A stretch of 64,000 bases of DNA, from positions 15,788,782 to 15,852,781 of the forward strand of contig NC_030856.1 of NCBI RefSeq assembly GCF_000208745.1, written 5' to 3'. Positions 12,048-24,199 of the stretch are shown in pieces. How positions within the stretch are numbered: position 1 is the stretch's first letter; each line of letters opens with the position of its first letter. The stretch comes from Theobroma cacao (Eukaryota > Streptophyta > Magnoliopsida > Malvales > Malvaceae). Under the pieces are notes generated by a model. The model searched no databases and was not told the origin of the DNA. It worked only from the letters and a program-made list of their open reading frames with translations. The position numbers and the translations under genes were made by a program.

Positions 12048-12227
12048 TTACTTTATACTAATGCTCCATGGCATTGGTTCATCTATTCTGCAAAGCATTA
12101 TGTTGTGTATGAGACCGGCAAAAAAGTAGCACTTTGGGATTTCTGGTTTCACATCTTCCTTCTCTGGGGTCACTGTGACCGGTTCTTCTTGTTTCACATC
12201 AAGGTTCTTGTACTCTTTGAAATCCAT
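12048..12227 (-). pseudogene. Possible host exon or orphan ORF, 59 codons
   Basis: On the minus strand an ATG at 12227 opens 59 codons to a TAA at 12048. The sequence is acidic and proline-rich in its first half (it contains KQEEPVTVTPEKEDVKPEIP) and then holds CYFFAGLIHN. The bases just before the ATG (TTGTAG) resemble a 3' splice acceptor, so this may be an internal exon. Its normal context is destroyed by solo LTRs on both sides (8424-12016 and 12466-15424). I do not recognise the family. Composition differs from the surrounding LTRs, which supports host origin, but there is no second exon to back it. Confidence 0.25.
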
Positions 12228-12284
12228 CTACAACGGAATAGAATAATGCATATGTAAGCTGCATGTAATGAACAATTAACCTAG

Positions 12285-12465
12285 AGAAGCTACACGACAT
12301 TTACAAAAAAATTTATATTGTTACAAGCCATGCCTATAAATTCTTATTTGCTACACACAATGTTTAATAACTAATTTCTTACATGTCATGCCTAAAATTC
12401 CTATATTGTTACACACCATGCCTATAATTTATAAGATGCTACACGCCATCCATTTAAACATGAGA
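12285..12465 (+). repeat. Degenerate array of GYTACACGCCATGCC-type motifs
   Basis: Six variants of a TACACNCCATGCC word followed by AT-rich spacers begin near 12289, 12328, 12350, 12379, 12409 and 12439. The array was split by the solo LTR at 12466-15424 and continues at 15430-15587, where it ends in a foldback. Confidence 0.6.
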
Positions 12466-15424
12466 TGTCAAGCCCAGCTCGACAATATGTTTATTACGTC
12501 ATTTCTACATAAGAATGCATGTTTACTTACTTGAGTACCTTGAAAATCGTTAAAGGACAGTATTAGACCAAATGGTATAATTAAGTTGAATTAAGCCTCG
12601 AACTAGTCCAAATAGAGATTTTAAGATGAAATTGAGAATTTTAAAACCCTAGAATGACTTAAAATGGTGATTCAGAGTTCGAGGACCGATTTGGAGTCAA
12701 ATTGGAATTTTCATGACTTAGGGGCAAAATGGTCATTTTGCCACCCGAGGTTAAAATTGGAATGTTGGAAGAAGTTTTTGATCAAGATTGACTATTTAGA
12801 ACATAATTTGAGTTTGAGAAGTGAAAAATTTTAATTCTGGCATTTTTCCAAGCATAAGGGCAAAATAGTCATTTTGCCATCCCAGGGGCCAAATTGTAAT
12901 TTTACACCACCCAACACCTGTCCAGCACATGGATTTTACCCAATATTATTATGGATAATTGAAGGATTTTATGTGGTGGAGAAAGAAAGCTTAATAGTTA
13001 AGAATTTAAAAATGGACCAATGGTAAGGTGACAATTGTCAAGCTTTTATTTCTTTATTATTTTCCTTATAAATTAGCACAAAACCAGCTCATTTCTCATT
13101 CTTATGGCCAGCCATAGCAAGAACAAAGGAAGAAAAGAAGAACAAAAACCCTAGAGTGAAAATTCAAGAGAAAATTGGTGTATTTCAAGTAATCAAGCCA
13201 TCAAAGGTGAAATTTCTTAACTCTAGCTTGTGATCTATCTTTCCTATGCATTATTTTGCATTTTCCATGGTTGAATCACAAGATATCATGAAGGATAGTG
13301 TGCTGATCAAACCCTAGGAGAGTGAATTTGATGATTATTTAGATAGACTTTTAAGATATATGGATGTTTTTAGTTGTTTATGGTGTTAAGTGTAAGAATT
13401 AAGTTTGAAATTCACATATTCCTCATGAGTTCATCATTGGCCGAATCTTCCTTGTAGAGTGTTGATGGTGGATTTGATTTTATTTCAAGTGAATTGGTTA
13501 GGAAATGATGAATTATGGTGAGAAAATCAAGTAGGAAAAATCATAGTGTTGATGCACCGACCATGGCCGAATTTTCTAAAAGAAAATGTGAGGATGAATC
13601 TGCCATATTTCAAGTTATTTAACTTGTGTTTGATGGTTTGGAGAATTGGAAGAAAAATGAAATTATTGGAGTTGAATTGGACATATTGGCCAATTAATCG
13701 GGTGATAGATCGAGTTAGGCCAACACCGCATGTAAACGATAATTCTAACAATTTGCGTTCCATATCATGCATTCATATAGAGTTTAGATTAGTTTTATAA
13801 CGATTTAGCACCAATGTGGTAAATTGCTTGATTGTGCATTATATTTAGGTGGTGTGTATTCTGGTAAAAGTAAAGAAATAGTTCTCAAGGATCAAGAATC
13901 TGAGTACTCGAAACTCAATTTCCATTATAGTGAGTAACCTTACTATCGTCTTAATTATCTAAAGTAGTTTTTATTCATTTTTGTGATTTGATAGAAAAAT
14001 GAGTTTAAATGGTAAATCTTTATGTTTTATAAGCAAAATATGATTAAATGAAATGATTTTAGAAAATTGTCTTGAAATTGACAGATGGTTTTGAAAATGG
14101 AATAATTGGAGACTAATTGCTATGTTATAAATCATGGTTTGAATTGAATGGCTTATGATAATATTGGCATGAATGGTTGGATTTGGTAAATGTGATGAAA
14201 AAGTATGAATTGTTGATTTGCCTTGAGAGGCTGTAAAATAAAATAATTGTCATGTCATGCTGTTGAATTTTATTGAATTGGTGGGTTATAATTGGTCGCT
14301 GCAGTGGACGGGTTCCATAGACCAGCTTATTAGAGGGGCACGGTAACCTTATTATATTCATATCTCAGTATGAGAGGCGCGGTTGGATAACTCCTAAGGT
14401 TAAAACTTTAGAGTTCACTTCACGCCAAACCACCACGTGAGGGTGAACTCAACCAACGCCAAGAAACAACTATGTTTTCAAAATAAAAATATGATTTATG
14501 CATACATGACTTTTTAACAGCCTTGGCAGACTCGGTTGGGATAGCCCTCGGCCAAGGTATCCTTGATAACTGAGTATGAGAATGATTTTGGCACGAGCCA
14601 AACTTTTCAGGAAATCATAAGCCTTGTTGTTTATTTTGGTGAAATGAATCTATTTTATCTTATTAAAATGAGTTCGAAATGCTGAGAATCATTTTTATGC
14701 TAATCTATTTTATCTGTCTCCATTTACTCAGCTTTAGATATTTTAGATGGTATTTGTTTACTCACTGGGATTATATAATCTCACCACCCTCCTTTCCACT
14801 CATTTCAGGCTCAGGATAGTCGATAGATAGCTCACTTTGTTGACGGCTATAGTTGGACTTGCATCCTAAAAAACTATAGGTTTACTGCTTTTGATACTTT
14901 TGGTCGTTCGTGGGCCCACATGTCACTGTAAATTAAATCTTATGTTTTGGTTATCTGTATTACAGTATGTATGAATTTATTTAGCTTTTACACTACAAAA
15001 ATTATTTACCGGGAACTCTATAAATATCATTTTATAAGAAAATAGAATATTTTATTGAATATTTTTATTATATTCAAATAGTTATAGTTTTGCTTTAAAT
15101 GAATGTTTTAGACATCTAAACTTATTTTTGATTATGAAATATGTGTTTTCCACTCGCATACTACATTTTTAGCTGGTTTCGAAATTTTCTAGGAAAAATG
15201 ACAAAAATGCCCTTGTGAGAAAAAAAATTATTTATCTATTGTTTTGATTTGGAAATAGTTTATAGTCTCTCAAAACGTGATACTTAACAACTGTTGCTCA
15301 CAGGGGAGGTGCGAAAACTGATATTAAAGCCTTGTGAGGTTCCGGTTGGCATTCCAAGCAATAAATGTCTATCGGGACGTCGTGACGGTTGTCACGGGCT
15401 CAAATGGAGTACTGAGTCATGACA
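12466..15424 (+). mobile_element. Solo LTR, 2.96 kb, Ty3/gypsy (TSD TGAGA)
   Basis: Begins TGTCAAGCCC and ends GAGTCATGACA, with perfect TGAGA duplications at 12461-12465 and 15425-15429. It closely resembles the LTR at 3930-6564, and near its 3' end it has the Tekay-type segment TTACTCACTGGGATTATATA. It contains GGGCAAAAT..ATTTTGCC dyads near 12735 and 12860. No internal region remains. Confidence 0.92.
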
Positions 15425-15487
15425 TGAGATGATACATGCAATGCCTAAAATTCATTAGTTTCTACATGCCATATTTATGCACTTTGG

Positions 15488-15586
15488 GAAATCCCCAGAT
15501 ATGTTACACACCATGCCCATTTTCCATCCATATGCTAACAACATTTAACCCAAATGGGCATGGCGTGTAACATCTTTAGGGATTTC
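15488..15586. repeat. Foldback with 36-bp arms (miRNA-size hairpin)
   Basis: The left arm 15488-15523 and right arm 15551-15586 are inverted copies matching at about 31 of 36 positions, around a 27-base loop. The core is TGTTACACNCCATGCCCATT. It is the terminal part of the TACACNCCATGCC array, with one unit inverted. It could be a hairpin small-RNA source or simply an inverted array unit. Confidence 0.6.
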
Positions 15587-15589
15587 AAC

Positions 15590-17380
15590 AACTTCAAGCA
15601 ACACCAAATGCCATTTAACAATAAAGCTCTAAACTAATTTCTTAAGCAATATGGCATTTCAAATCCCTAAACCCACTCAATAGCACAACATAAAATTTGA
15701 CATTCACTAACTTACCATTTGTTACAAACTTCTTTACTGTGACTGATTACTTTGTTCTGAACTTGTTCAAACACTTTTCTATCTTTAAGAATGAATCAAA
15801 AAATCGTTTAATAAACCTATCGTGTAATATATCTAGCCTTTATAGTTTACATCAATGTCAAAAACAATCACAAAAATCTTCTCCTGCAACATGAGAATGG
15901 TTTTAACAAAATGTCGTGTAGCAAATTTTGGATAGATTTATCTTCACAAACCTATGCGTGTATGAGAGTGCACATGAATGACGAGGTTTCATTAAGAGCA
16001 TTTTATCCCAAAATCTTATCTTTTGGCTAAAAATAATTAAAGTTATGGAAAAGATTATTTTCAAAAATACTTTATATTTGAGGACTAAAACCTATTTCTT
16101 TTATTTTTAATATTAAAAAATATTTTGAATTTAGTGTATAATTGATAAATGTTAATATTTTTATGACGTTATAGTTAAAAATATTGAAAATAAGTCAGGA
16201 GAAATTTTTTTTTTACAAAATTATCCAAACAATGAAAATATTTTAAACACCTTATTCAAACAACAAAAAACGTTATTTGGAACATTGAAAAATGCTTTCT
16301 GTACATATACAGCCCATTAACAGAGTCAACAGCTGTCCGTTTGAACCAATACTGGAATCCACTGATCAAAAGAAAAGGACAAAAAAGGGCAAAAACAAAG
16401 AAACCAATAATGGTACCAAAGAATACTTTTATAAAATATTCTTATAAAAATTAACTCTTGTCATGTGTCACGATAATCGGCACGTTGAAATATTATGTGG
16501 GAGATTCATTAACTTTTAACTACGAAATGATCAAAATAATTGTACTTAATCAAAATATTATTTTAAAAGTTGGATGGCCAAAAGAATTTAAAAAATGAAA
16601 GACTCAAAAGGCTGATTAATTCCATTTCTTATTGGCCTTCTGTCACAATCGCAGACTCAGATAATTGTTGGTAAAGCAGAAAGATTTGAGCCGCAGACTG
16701 CGCAAATATTCATTAATTGATCATAAAATTCCAAATGGACGGTGGCAGCAAGGAGCGTGACGTCCATTGCCAGACGAAACAGAATCTTCAAAGGGGAAAA
16801 GCGAATAATCCCATTTGGAAACGCCAAGAAAAACAATAAAGAAAATGGAGTCAATCCTGGTCGGTGAGACAGTATTCGTGGTCTGGGGTCAGGGTAAAAA
16901 TAAAACTAAAAACTAATAAGGAATTATTCAGAAGAACTATGGAATGAATTATAAAATCCAGAAAAAGATTCAAAAATTATGACGTGGCAGAAGAAAATGC
17001 CAAATGCAAAAGAAAAAAATATTTGAGAATGTCCTATTGCAAAAAAATAAAAAATAAAGTATTTTTATTTCTAAAAAATAATTATTATTATACAAATTAA
17101 AATAATTTAAAATGATAGAAGTGGTTAATTCATATAATTAAAACTCTTTCTATTACTTACACTTAGTAGAACTAATTTAAAGTGACTATTGAATGGATAG
17201 TTTTTGTATTTCTTTCCTTATAATGAACTCATGATACATGCCTTCCACAAAAAATAAAAAACCATATGAGCCATGCTTTTTTTTTTTTTTTAATAAAACA
17301 CACACATACCTATGTTAGTCTCATCAATTTGTGAAGATACAAGGGTAAGAGATTGACTCTTTGTTTCTGTCTCTCTCGAT
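15590..17380. other. Low-copy DNA, no supported gene
   Basis: Contains the second copy of the dispersed repeat (about 16085-16305) and AT-rich spacers. A minus-strand 65-codon frame at 16657-16854 has no recognisable motif. The 15697-15894 stretch has coding-like texture on the minus strand near a possible GTAAG donor, but I cannot assign it. Confidence 0.4.
16085..16305 (+). repeat. Dispersed AT-rich repeat, copy 2
   Basis: Same family and orientation as 7530-7745, including the ATTATCCAAACAA core. Confidence 0.5.
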
Positions 17381-17385
17381 GATTC

Positions 17386-17449
17386 ATGGCTGCAAGCAAG
17401 GGAATTGAACCGAGAGTTCCCCAGGAGGCTGAGGCAGTTTTTTTCCCTG
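17386..17449 (+). CDS. Putative first exon of an unidentified gene
   Basis: ATG at 17386 opens 21 codons (MAASKGIEPRVPQEAEAVFF then P) ending in a consensus 5' splice site, CTG|GTAAAT, at 17449/17450. A CT-rich leader (TTTCTGTCTCTCTCGATG) precedes it, as in plant 5' UTRs. A degraded inverted copy of the same segment lies at about 17910-17990 on the other strand (GAACCGAGAGGTCC and GAGGCAGTTG..CTGG can be matched). The exon is therefore the outer part of an inverted duplication whose inner arms are at 17573-17860. No downstream exon is recognisable and the function is unknown. The splice site and leader make it more than a random frame, but it may be a relic. Confidence 0.35.
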
Positions 17450-17572
17450 GTAAATCTTTACTGATTTTTAAAACTAGCTTTTTGCTTTGGTTTGAATCTT
17501 TTCTTTGCTGATGAATTTCACTTTGCCTTTTGCATTCAACTCTGTTTTATATAACAAAACTATTGAATAATA

Positions 17573-17860
17573 GGGAGAAAGACGATAAGGAAGAAGTGAA
17601 ATGGTTGGGAGCAGTACGAGCAGAACTGATAGGGAAAATAAACCTCTGGAACTTAGGGCAAAATCTTGGAGACCTTAAACTGTAAATATGGCTTACCAGA
17701 AAGAGGAACAAAGGCAAACTCAGCATCCCAGTGATTTGGGTCATATTCAGTTTAAGGTCTCCAAGAGTTGCGTTTGTGTTCCATATGGTTCATTTCTGCT
17801 GTCAGCTCTGCTTGCACTGCTCCTTTTACCATTTCACTTCTTCCTTATCCTTTTTCTTCC
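17573..17860. repeat. Large imperfect inverted repeat (110-bp arms, 65-bp loop)
   Basis: The left arm 17573-17682 and right arm 17748-17860 are inverted copies. Two perfect blocks are visible: TCTTGGAGACCTTAAACTG (19 bp, next to the loop) and a 20-bp block beginning GATAAGGAAGAAGTG in the outer part. By eye about four in five positions pair. A transcript would fold into a long hairpin. Opposite-strand frames of 65 and 86 codons in the arms encode similar peptides simply because the arms are inverted copies. Confidence 0.8.
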
Positions 17861-17999
17861 TACCATTAAATGGCTTTGTGTCAATGTTTTCTCTTAAGGA
17901 TTTGCCAGATGCAACTGCCTCATCCCTTCTTTCTTCGATTAATGGTTCTATCTTGGACCTCTCGGTTCACTTTCCTTTCATGCATACATGAAAGAATTT

Positions 18000-18769
18000 C
18001 TCTCATCCCCTGCAAACATGAAGAACGAAGAAGATCAATCAAAGCATCAGAAAATTAATGGTTCTGTTTTTCTTTTATTTTATAAACTTTTGATGTTTAT
18101 GCTTTCTTCTTATTATAAAAATTAGGAAAATGAACTCATCACAGTTAGAAAATCTTTTATTTTCTGAATGTCTGGGTTGGGGGTTGGGGGGGGGAGGGGG
18201 GGGGGGGGTTGTTGGGAAAGCAGAGCAAATCCTTTGGTTGTACTGTCATCATTTTCTTTGATTCATAATTTAGCTTTTCATGGGTTATTTTCTTTTAAAG
18301 TAAAAATCTGTCACTAAAAAGAAAGAATAATTAAAACGAGAGAGAGATCAAAAAGAAAGTGTCAAATACTTGCAGAAGAGTTTCCCTTATTCTTTCTTTT
18401 TAATGAGAACATAAAAGAGAAGCGACTCTTTCACTTTTCTATTTGTTAAACCATATGCAGTCCATGGGATGATTGGACCACATGCGCATCCACTTTTTCC
18501 TGATGTCCTCTCGAGCGGGCAGGTTGATTTACTTGCGGGAACGAAAGAAAATCGCACGATTCGACCTGTCCAGAGGACGATTAGTGAGGCTCGCGGGGTT
18601 GCCTGAACTCAAGTCAAACCTTGGATAACATTTTTTAAAGCTCGGATCAGCGGGATTTTTTTTTTAATTAAATGGTTATTTTTATTTAATTATAATTTTA
18701 AACTATACTCAACATGTTAAAATATTAATATTAAAATATTTTTAACATTAAATAATAAACAAATTTTAA
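18000..18769. other. Low-copy DNA with G-tract, no gene seen
   Basis: Holds AT-rich DNA, the G-rich tract at 18174-18216 and a short GC-richer patch (18480-18640) without a recognisable element. Confidence 0.4.
18174..18216 (+). repeat. G-rich tract, G-quadruplex-capable
   Basis: At least five runs of three or more G within 43 bases, including a run of about 14, separated by TT or A. This fits the G3+N1-7 quadruplex pattern. Confidence 0.8.
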
Positions 18770-19044
18770 ATGAAAAGATCCGATGAAGACGAACTTGAGC
18801 ATACCTTTAAGAGCTATCAGTTGAGTTCGAGTCAACTCAACCTTATTAGAGGAATCACTCCACCTACTCAAGAGATCGACACATCTCAAGAGATCAACAT
18901 ATCATTTGATAAGATGAACATCCATCAAGAAGATATTCCAACATCTCAATAGATCAATATTCTTCTGATAGGATGGACACACAACAAGATGATTTTTCAA
19001 TTAACTCACACTCAAAACCAATACTCCAAAAAGTAAGAAAGAAG
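18770..19044 (+). pseudogene. Unidentified coding-like fragment with a repeated peptide
   Basis: An ATG frame of 60 codons ends at TAG near 18950. After a frame change, similar peptide text continues: SFDKMNIHQED in the first part and SSDRMDTQQDD in the second, about 60 bases apart. The likeness at both base and peptide level suggests a once-coding internal repeat broken by a stop and a shift. It abuts the copia LTR at 19045, so it could be a host sequence into which the copia landed. The family is not recognised. Confidence 0.3.
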
Positions 19045-19272
19045 TGTCAGAATGAGTCAAACACACCTAGATTAGAAAAGTCTTATCCTCACCTCAATCA
19101 TATATAAGATAACTCAATAATTTTTTATCTTAGATAAGATAACTTGATAACATTTTATCTTTGCAACAATCTATCCAATCCTATACTTGTACCATAAATA
19201 CATTGAAACCGAATGCAAATGAGCATGCCTTTCTTTCACCTTCAATATTACTTTGCCTCATCTTTTTTCCCA
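19045..19272 (+). mobile_element. 5' LTR of Ale/Retrofit-like copia element
   Basis: Begins TGTCAGAATGAG, contains a TATA-box-like CATATATAAGATA near 19099-19111, and ends TTTTTTCCCA directly before a PBS. At 228 bp it fits the short LTRs of the Ale clade. The partner 3' LTR was not identified, so the 5' end rests on TG..CA and clade length. Confidence 0.65.
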
Positions 19273-19284
19273 TGGTATCAAACC
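19273..19284 (+). other. Copia primer-binding site (mutated)
   Basis: TGGTATCAAACC, abutting the LTR end, matches the initiator Met-tRNA PBS at its first eight bases. Confidence 0.65.
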
Positions 19285-19316
19285 CTCAAGCTCTATCAAG
19301 CATAGCTAAACAACCC

Positions 19317-20018
19317 ATGGCCTCACCAAACTCCAATAGCACAACCTCTTCTCTTATAGTTTCTTCAAATCCCACACTTCTTTACTCAAACCAACAAATA
19401 CCATTAATTACCATTAATGCCACAACTCGTCTTCCTATTAAGTTCATTTCCCTCAATTTTCCTTCACGGAGAAACCAATTTAAATCCCTTCATATTGGCT
19501 ACAAATTGTTAAGATATGTGGATGGAACCTTCTTTTGTCTTCCTACCATGGAAACTCAAGAACGCATTAATCCTCCTACAATGGTGTCCAATCCTACCTT
19601 TGACCATTGGACAAGACAAGATCAACTTCTTTCCATGCCATAATCTCCTCTGCTGCAGAAAATGTCATCCCTTTTTTGGCTCAATTGAAACCTTTTTTAA
19701 TGCTTGGAATAAGATCACTAATCTTATGCAAATAAATCAAGGTTCAACATGATGAACTTGAGAGAAAAACTCACCAAGTCTAAAAGAATGAGGTCAGTAT
19801 CCAAGTATTTTCAAAATCTTAGTAGTGTTGTAGATGAATTAGCTTTGGTAAATTCCCCTATAAGTGAAGAAGAGCTAGTTATCCATGCCTTGAATGGCAT
19901 TAGTATTGACTTCAAGGAGATTGCTATTGGTGTAAGGGCTCGAGAGTCCTACATTTCATTTGAAGAGTTGTTAGACAAATTCTCAGATTATGAAAAACTA
20001 CTAAAGACATAAGACACT
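19317..20018 (+). pseudogene. Copia (Ale-like) gag, N-terminal part, broken
   Basis: Structural protein of a Ty1/copia retrotransposon, which forms the virus-like particle in the cytoplasm. Family text is clear in several frames: a serine/threonine-rich N-terminus, then an FDHWTRQDQLL segment, then AWNKITNL and the helical stretch VDELALVNSPISEEELVIHALNG, ending ELLDKFSDYEKLL at about 20000. At least two frameshifts (near 19635 and 19745) and a TAA at 20010 disable it. Reading is cut at 20018 by element G1, whose TSD (ACACT) is the last five bases, and resumes at 45007. Ale-like assignment rests on the short LTR and this gag type. Confidence 0.85.
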
Positions 20019-23000
20019 TGTTGTTGGTTTGATACACATAAATGCATGTGGCCATACAAGTAATATAAAGGTGTGTCGAGAATCATTTCCCACAGAGATT
20101 TGTACATATTCTTAGTAAGTACTAAATTTATAACAAAATATATCTTATCCAAGCACTCAATTTTGAAGGGTTGATTGAACAAAAAATGTTCTTTAAAACT
20201 AAGTAAATAAAAAAGAATAGAATTTCACTAAGAGAGATATTAATTCAAAAGCCTAGGATTATGGTATCTTCGTATGAATTTAATCATTCTCTTTAACTTA
20301 AATTAATGAGATATGTGAGACATTGACCCCTATAGGCTCGTAACTAGGTGTAGAAGCGATAACACAGGCTAGGGGTAATTTTGTCATTTCTCATGGTGAG
20401 CCCTAGAAGTAGGCTTTCAAACAATATTAAGGCCTAAGTAGACCTAAGGCATAAATGAATGATGAAAATAAGGGTAAAATGACGAAGGAACTAAAAATGA
20501 TGATGATTTCCAAGGTAGGGGCAAAATGGTCATTTTTCATCTCAAGTCGAAATTTTAAGTTTTCGTGAACCCGAGTATTTCTAGACTATTATGGACCTTA
20601 TCCCAATGTCAAAAGAGTAAAAAGATTGCACCAAGGATTGGAGGAGAACAAGCCAACTTGTTAAAGGCATTTTCGTAATTTAAGTAGAGATTGGATAAGC
20701 TTTGGCTATAAATATCATTTTTCCAGTAGCTTCTTCATTTCTCTAGCAGCTTCTTCTTCTTCTTCCTCCCATCTCACGTTTTTTTCATCCTCCATGGAAG
20801 CTTGTTTTGAAACCTCCATAACTTCCCTCAAGCTAGCTCCAATTTTCATGCTTTTGTGCACCCTTTCATAGAAGCTTTTATGCTCTTTCACTCTCTCACT
20901 TTAAAACCCTTGAAAAGTCTTACTTCCACACTTCCTTTCACTAGTTAGGTGTTTTAGAGAGAGAAAAAGGGAGCTTCTATAATAGCTTGGAAATTTTTGG
21001 AAAGAAATTCAATTACAAAGCTACCAAGGTGAGTAGTGAATTAGAGTTGATTTTTAAATGTTGAGAATGGCTAGTGATTAGACTTGTGAGTATTTTGTAG
21101 TTGAGGTTGTTTATTCATTTTAGAGTGATTAGGATAGTGAAAATAGATAGCCACTTAATGGCAATTGGAAACTAGTTAGGAGATAGCTTTTAGAATTTAT
21201 AATTATGTGAATTGAGTTAATTGTGATGCTAATGTGATGATAGGTTCCAACGAAGCCCCACCGCCCCATTTGGATCATTAGAGGAAGTTGGAGTTGAGTA
21301 AAGATTTAACGAATACTAGTAAGTGAACTTGCATTAAAATGTTTTAGGATTAAGGCATATGTGTTTGATGAAATCCATTGAAATATTTTATCTGTTTTTC
21401 TCTAAAATATGCATGGGAACAAGCTTTTAAGGAAACGTTTTGCGTTGTGGAATGCGACTATGATGAAACCATATGCCCTGTGGTATATTGATATATATAT
21501 ATCTAAATATATATGATATGTATTGATAGTAATATTATTTGTAATTATAATCGAGCTTGTGCGCGATGTGGGCGAGCACATGTCGGTGATGATGGGTACG
21601 GGAGTGTGGATGATGATATTGCCTGTGCGCGATGTGGGAGATGCACACGGTGGTATTAACTGTGCACGATGTGGGAGATGCATAAAATGACTCCAGTTAT
21701 GTGCGCAATGTGGGGGTTGCACAGGACCTGGGTGAGACAGTGGTGGTATTAGTGTTTATATATGTAATATATATATATATATGTTTATACAATAAAAAGT
21801 TCATGAATATGGTATATGGTTGTAATGCATGTGAAATCTTGCATGTTGAACCTTGGAAATTGCTAAGTATTTTCAAGTTGATTTTGTCATTGCAGTAGAA
21901 TGGCCTTTTCTTGAGATAATGAAAACTTTTTCTTGGTGTCTTGTTTCTCGTTGCAGCGAGAAACATTCTATCTTGCTTGCTACCTTGTTTGGTTACTGCC
22001 CTATTTTCCACTTCTTTAGCACCATAGTTGATCATGGACTTCCAACATAAAGGAATTAATTAATTAAGTTTGAAATGAGGGGTTTTAGTGAGAAAACCTC
22101 GACCAGCTGAGAAACCCTCTGCCAGCTGATAAATTGAGCCCAAATTTCGCTACAGCAAGAATGCCTTTCCTCGCTGCTACAGCGAGGACCCGTCATTTCA
22201 TTTGACTTGCTTGAATGCTATTAAAGTTTTCACTCTTCAAATTCTTTATTATGTATGGATCATTCATCATCAAGTGATTAACTAATTAAGGGTTTAATGA
22301 GGGGTTTTAATAAGAATTAAACTAAATTACATTGTTTTTGAAAATAAATGCATTATGATTTCTTTACTTTTCTTATCGATTACTTGTTCCCTTCCTTTGT
22401 TCACTCATTAGGTTTATACTCATTGCTTTCAACTTCATGTTTTCAAATCAGGAGGCAGTCGGTAACTAGGTCGAGGTGTCCTCGTAGATTCATCTCCTTG
22501 GTAAGTATCTCGGCATTCAATAGCTGTACTTTTGCCCGGGTCTCTCTGTTAGAAGTTGAGTACCCTTTTTATTGTGTATAGACAAACCCGATGTAAATTA
22601 TTAAGATATATGTTTTAGATAATATATGTATATTTTGATTAGTAATGGCACTATGAGATGACAATGGTTAGCATTATTTTGAATTGGGATTATGAAATAT
22701 AACTTTAGCAACTTTTGATGAAATGATGAACAGGTCATATAGATAGGCTTGCTTAGGCTTAGTGGGTTATGTCCATTGGGCCTATGCGCCGCTCATGGCC
22801 CAGAATTTGGGTCATGACAAGATACATGGCTAACCTAGTAGCCGTATGATGTACAAGTCTTTGTCGAGATCTTGCACACATACCTTTTCAAAACTAATTC
22901 CATGAGTATGCAAACTAATTAGAAAAATATTCAGTACGTTCGTGTTCTAATTTGGCTGTCTAAGGTATTTAGGTATATGTTTGTCCTAAATACACAACTA

Positions 23001-24199
23001 TCACCTAACTCAGAAGTGAAGTGAACAAAGGTTATTCAAAACAATGGTTTATTCTAAACTCCCTCTATCGAGCTTAATTTAGAGATCCAATTCATTTCAA
23101 CTAGTGATCAAACAATGAAAAGCAATAAGTACAGAATTGAATAAACCATGTGTCATCCATTAATACTAAACAAAAAGAAATCATATCTTCAAATTACATG
23201 ATGAAACAACCCATAATCCTAGAAAACAAATTTAGTTCATCTTTGTTTTTACAACAGACATAATTATTTCAAAAGAAAATATCATTTCAATAGCAAAAGA
23301 ACAAGAAAGAATTGAAGAGTAATAGAAATACCAAAGCCTCTTTCGATTCTTGATCTTCGGTTGCCTTCGATTTCTTCTTGTTTCCCTTGTCAAAGAACTT
23401 TTTTCTTTTCTCTCAAAAACTGTTGTTCATTCACTCTCCAAGCCCCTTATTTAGCTACTAAACATTACTTATTTATTGTCTAAAAAAATCCCTAAAAATT
23501 CAATTCCCGAATATTTGAATCCTATGGAAACACATCTTAGCGCCGTAACCTTACTTTTTGGGCATCATAACACTTCACACGTGAATATTTTTTTTCAATG
23601 TTTTCTAATCAGTGCCACAACACTCATCCATAGGTGCTGCATTGCCGAGCTCTCAAGATTTAGTATGGGAGCAGTGCTACTTCTTTTGGGTGCTACGGCC
23701 TTGAGTCTTGCAAGGCCGCAACATTGCTTCTTGGGTTGTCTTGGTATAGACTACTACAGTACCTCATCTTGTAACATGATTTTTGCATATCTCGATGCTG
23801 ATATGGGTGAAATGCTAAACATGAAAGTTATATGTCTGCCTTTCAGCTTTCATATGGTCCAAGAATCATGTTGAGTGAATCTCTTTAGCTCAAGTTATGT
23901 TCGAATTACCACAACATGTTTAGTGAAAATCTACACTTGGTCTCCATTGTATAGTTCATCACCATTTAACTTTACGCATTTGAAAACCTACAGACACAAG
24001 GACTAAATCAGCATTGGCTTAAAATATGACTTCCAACATGAAAATAAACTAGAATTACTTGAATTAAAATAAGTTAACATGATTTAAACTAATCAACTAA
24101 AAACATAAAAATTGTCTAAAGACTACTTAAAACACAAGGACTTATCTAAATGAAGATATCCAAAATGTGGGTAAATAACTCTATATAATAGAGGTATCA
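20019..24199 (-). mobile_element. G1 3' LTR, interrupted by solo LTR B
   Basis: About 1.68 kb of LTR sequence once the family-B insertion (20314-22819) is set aside. A shorter solo copy of the same family lies at 49273-49936 and confirms both ends (GGTTTRATAC on the left, ATAGAGTTATCA on the right). The 132-codon frame at 23476-23874 lies in the LTR and has no retroelement motif. Confidence 0.85.
20314..22819 (+). mobile_element. Solo LTR family B, complete (TSD AGATA)
   Basis: Starts TGTGAGAC, ends GGGTCATGACA (2,506 bp), with perfect AGATA duplications at 20309-20313 and 22820-22824. Removing it joins G1 LTR text that is continuous in the copy at 49273-49936. It is the reference copy for family B and carries the minisatellite (21556-21725), the CTGCAG palindromes (21945-22190) and a GCAAAATGGTCATTTT dyad near 20522. 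It has no coding sequence. Confidence 0.93.

Noticed and set aside
15697..15894. Degenerate minus-strand coding-like text next to a GTAAG donor
   Set aside because: The frame needs several corrections and no family could be named, so it was not listed as a gene.
21402..22035. Minus-strand frames of 106 and 112 codons
   Set aside because: They are produced by the GTGCAC minisatellite and other LTR-B sequence; non-coding.
23476..23874. 132-codon frame
   Set aside because: It lies in the G1 LTR; the other G1 LTR copy (44390-44610) has lost the frame, so it is not conserved.
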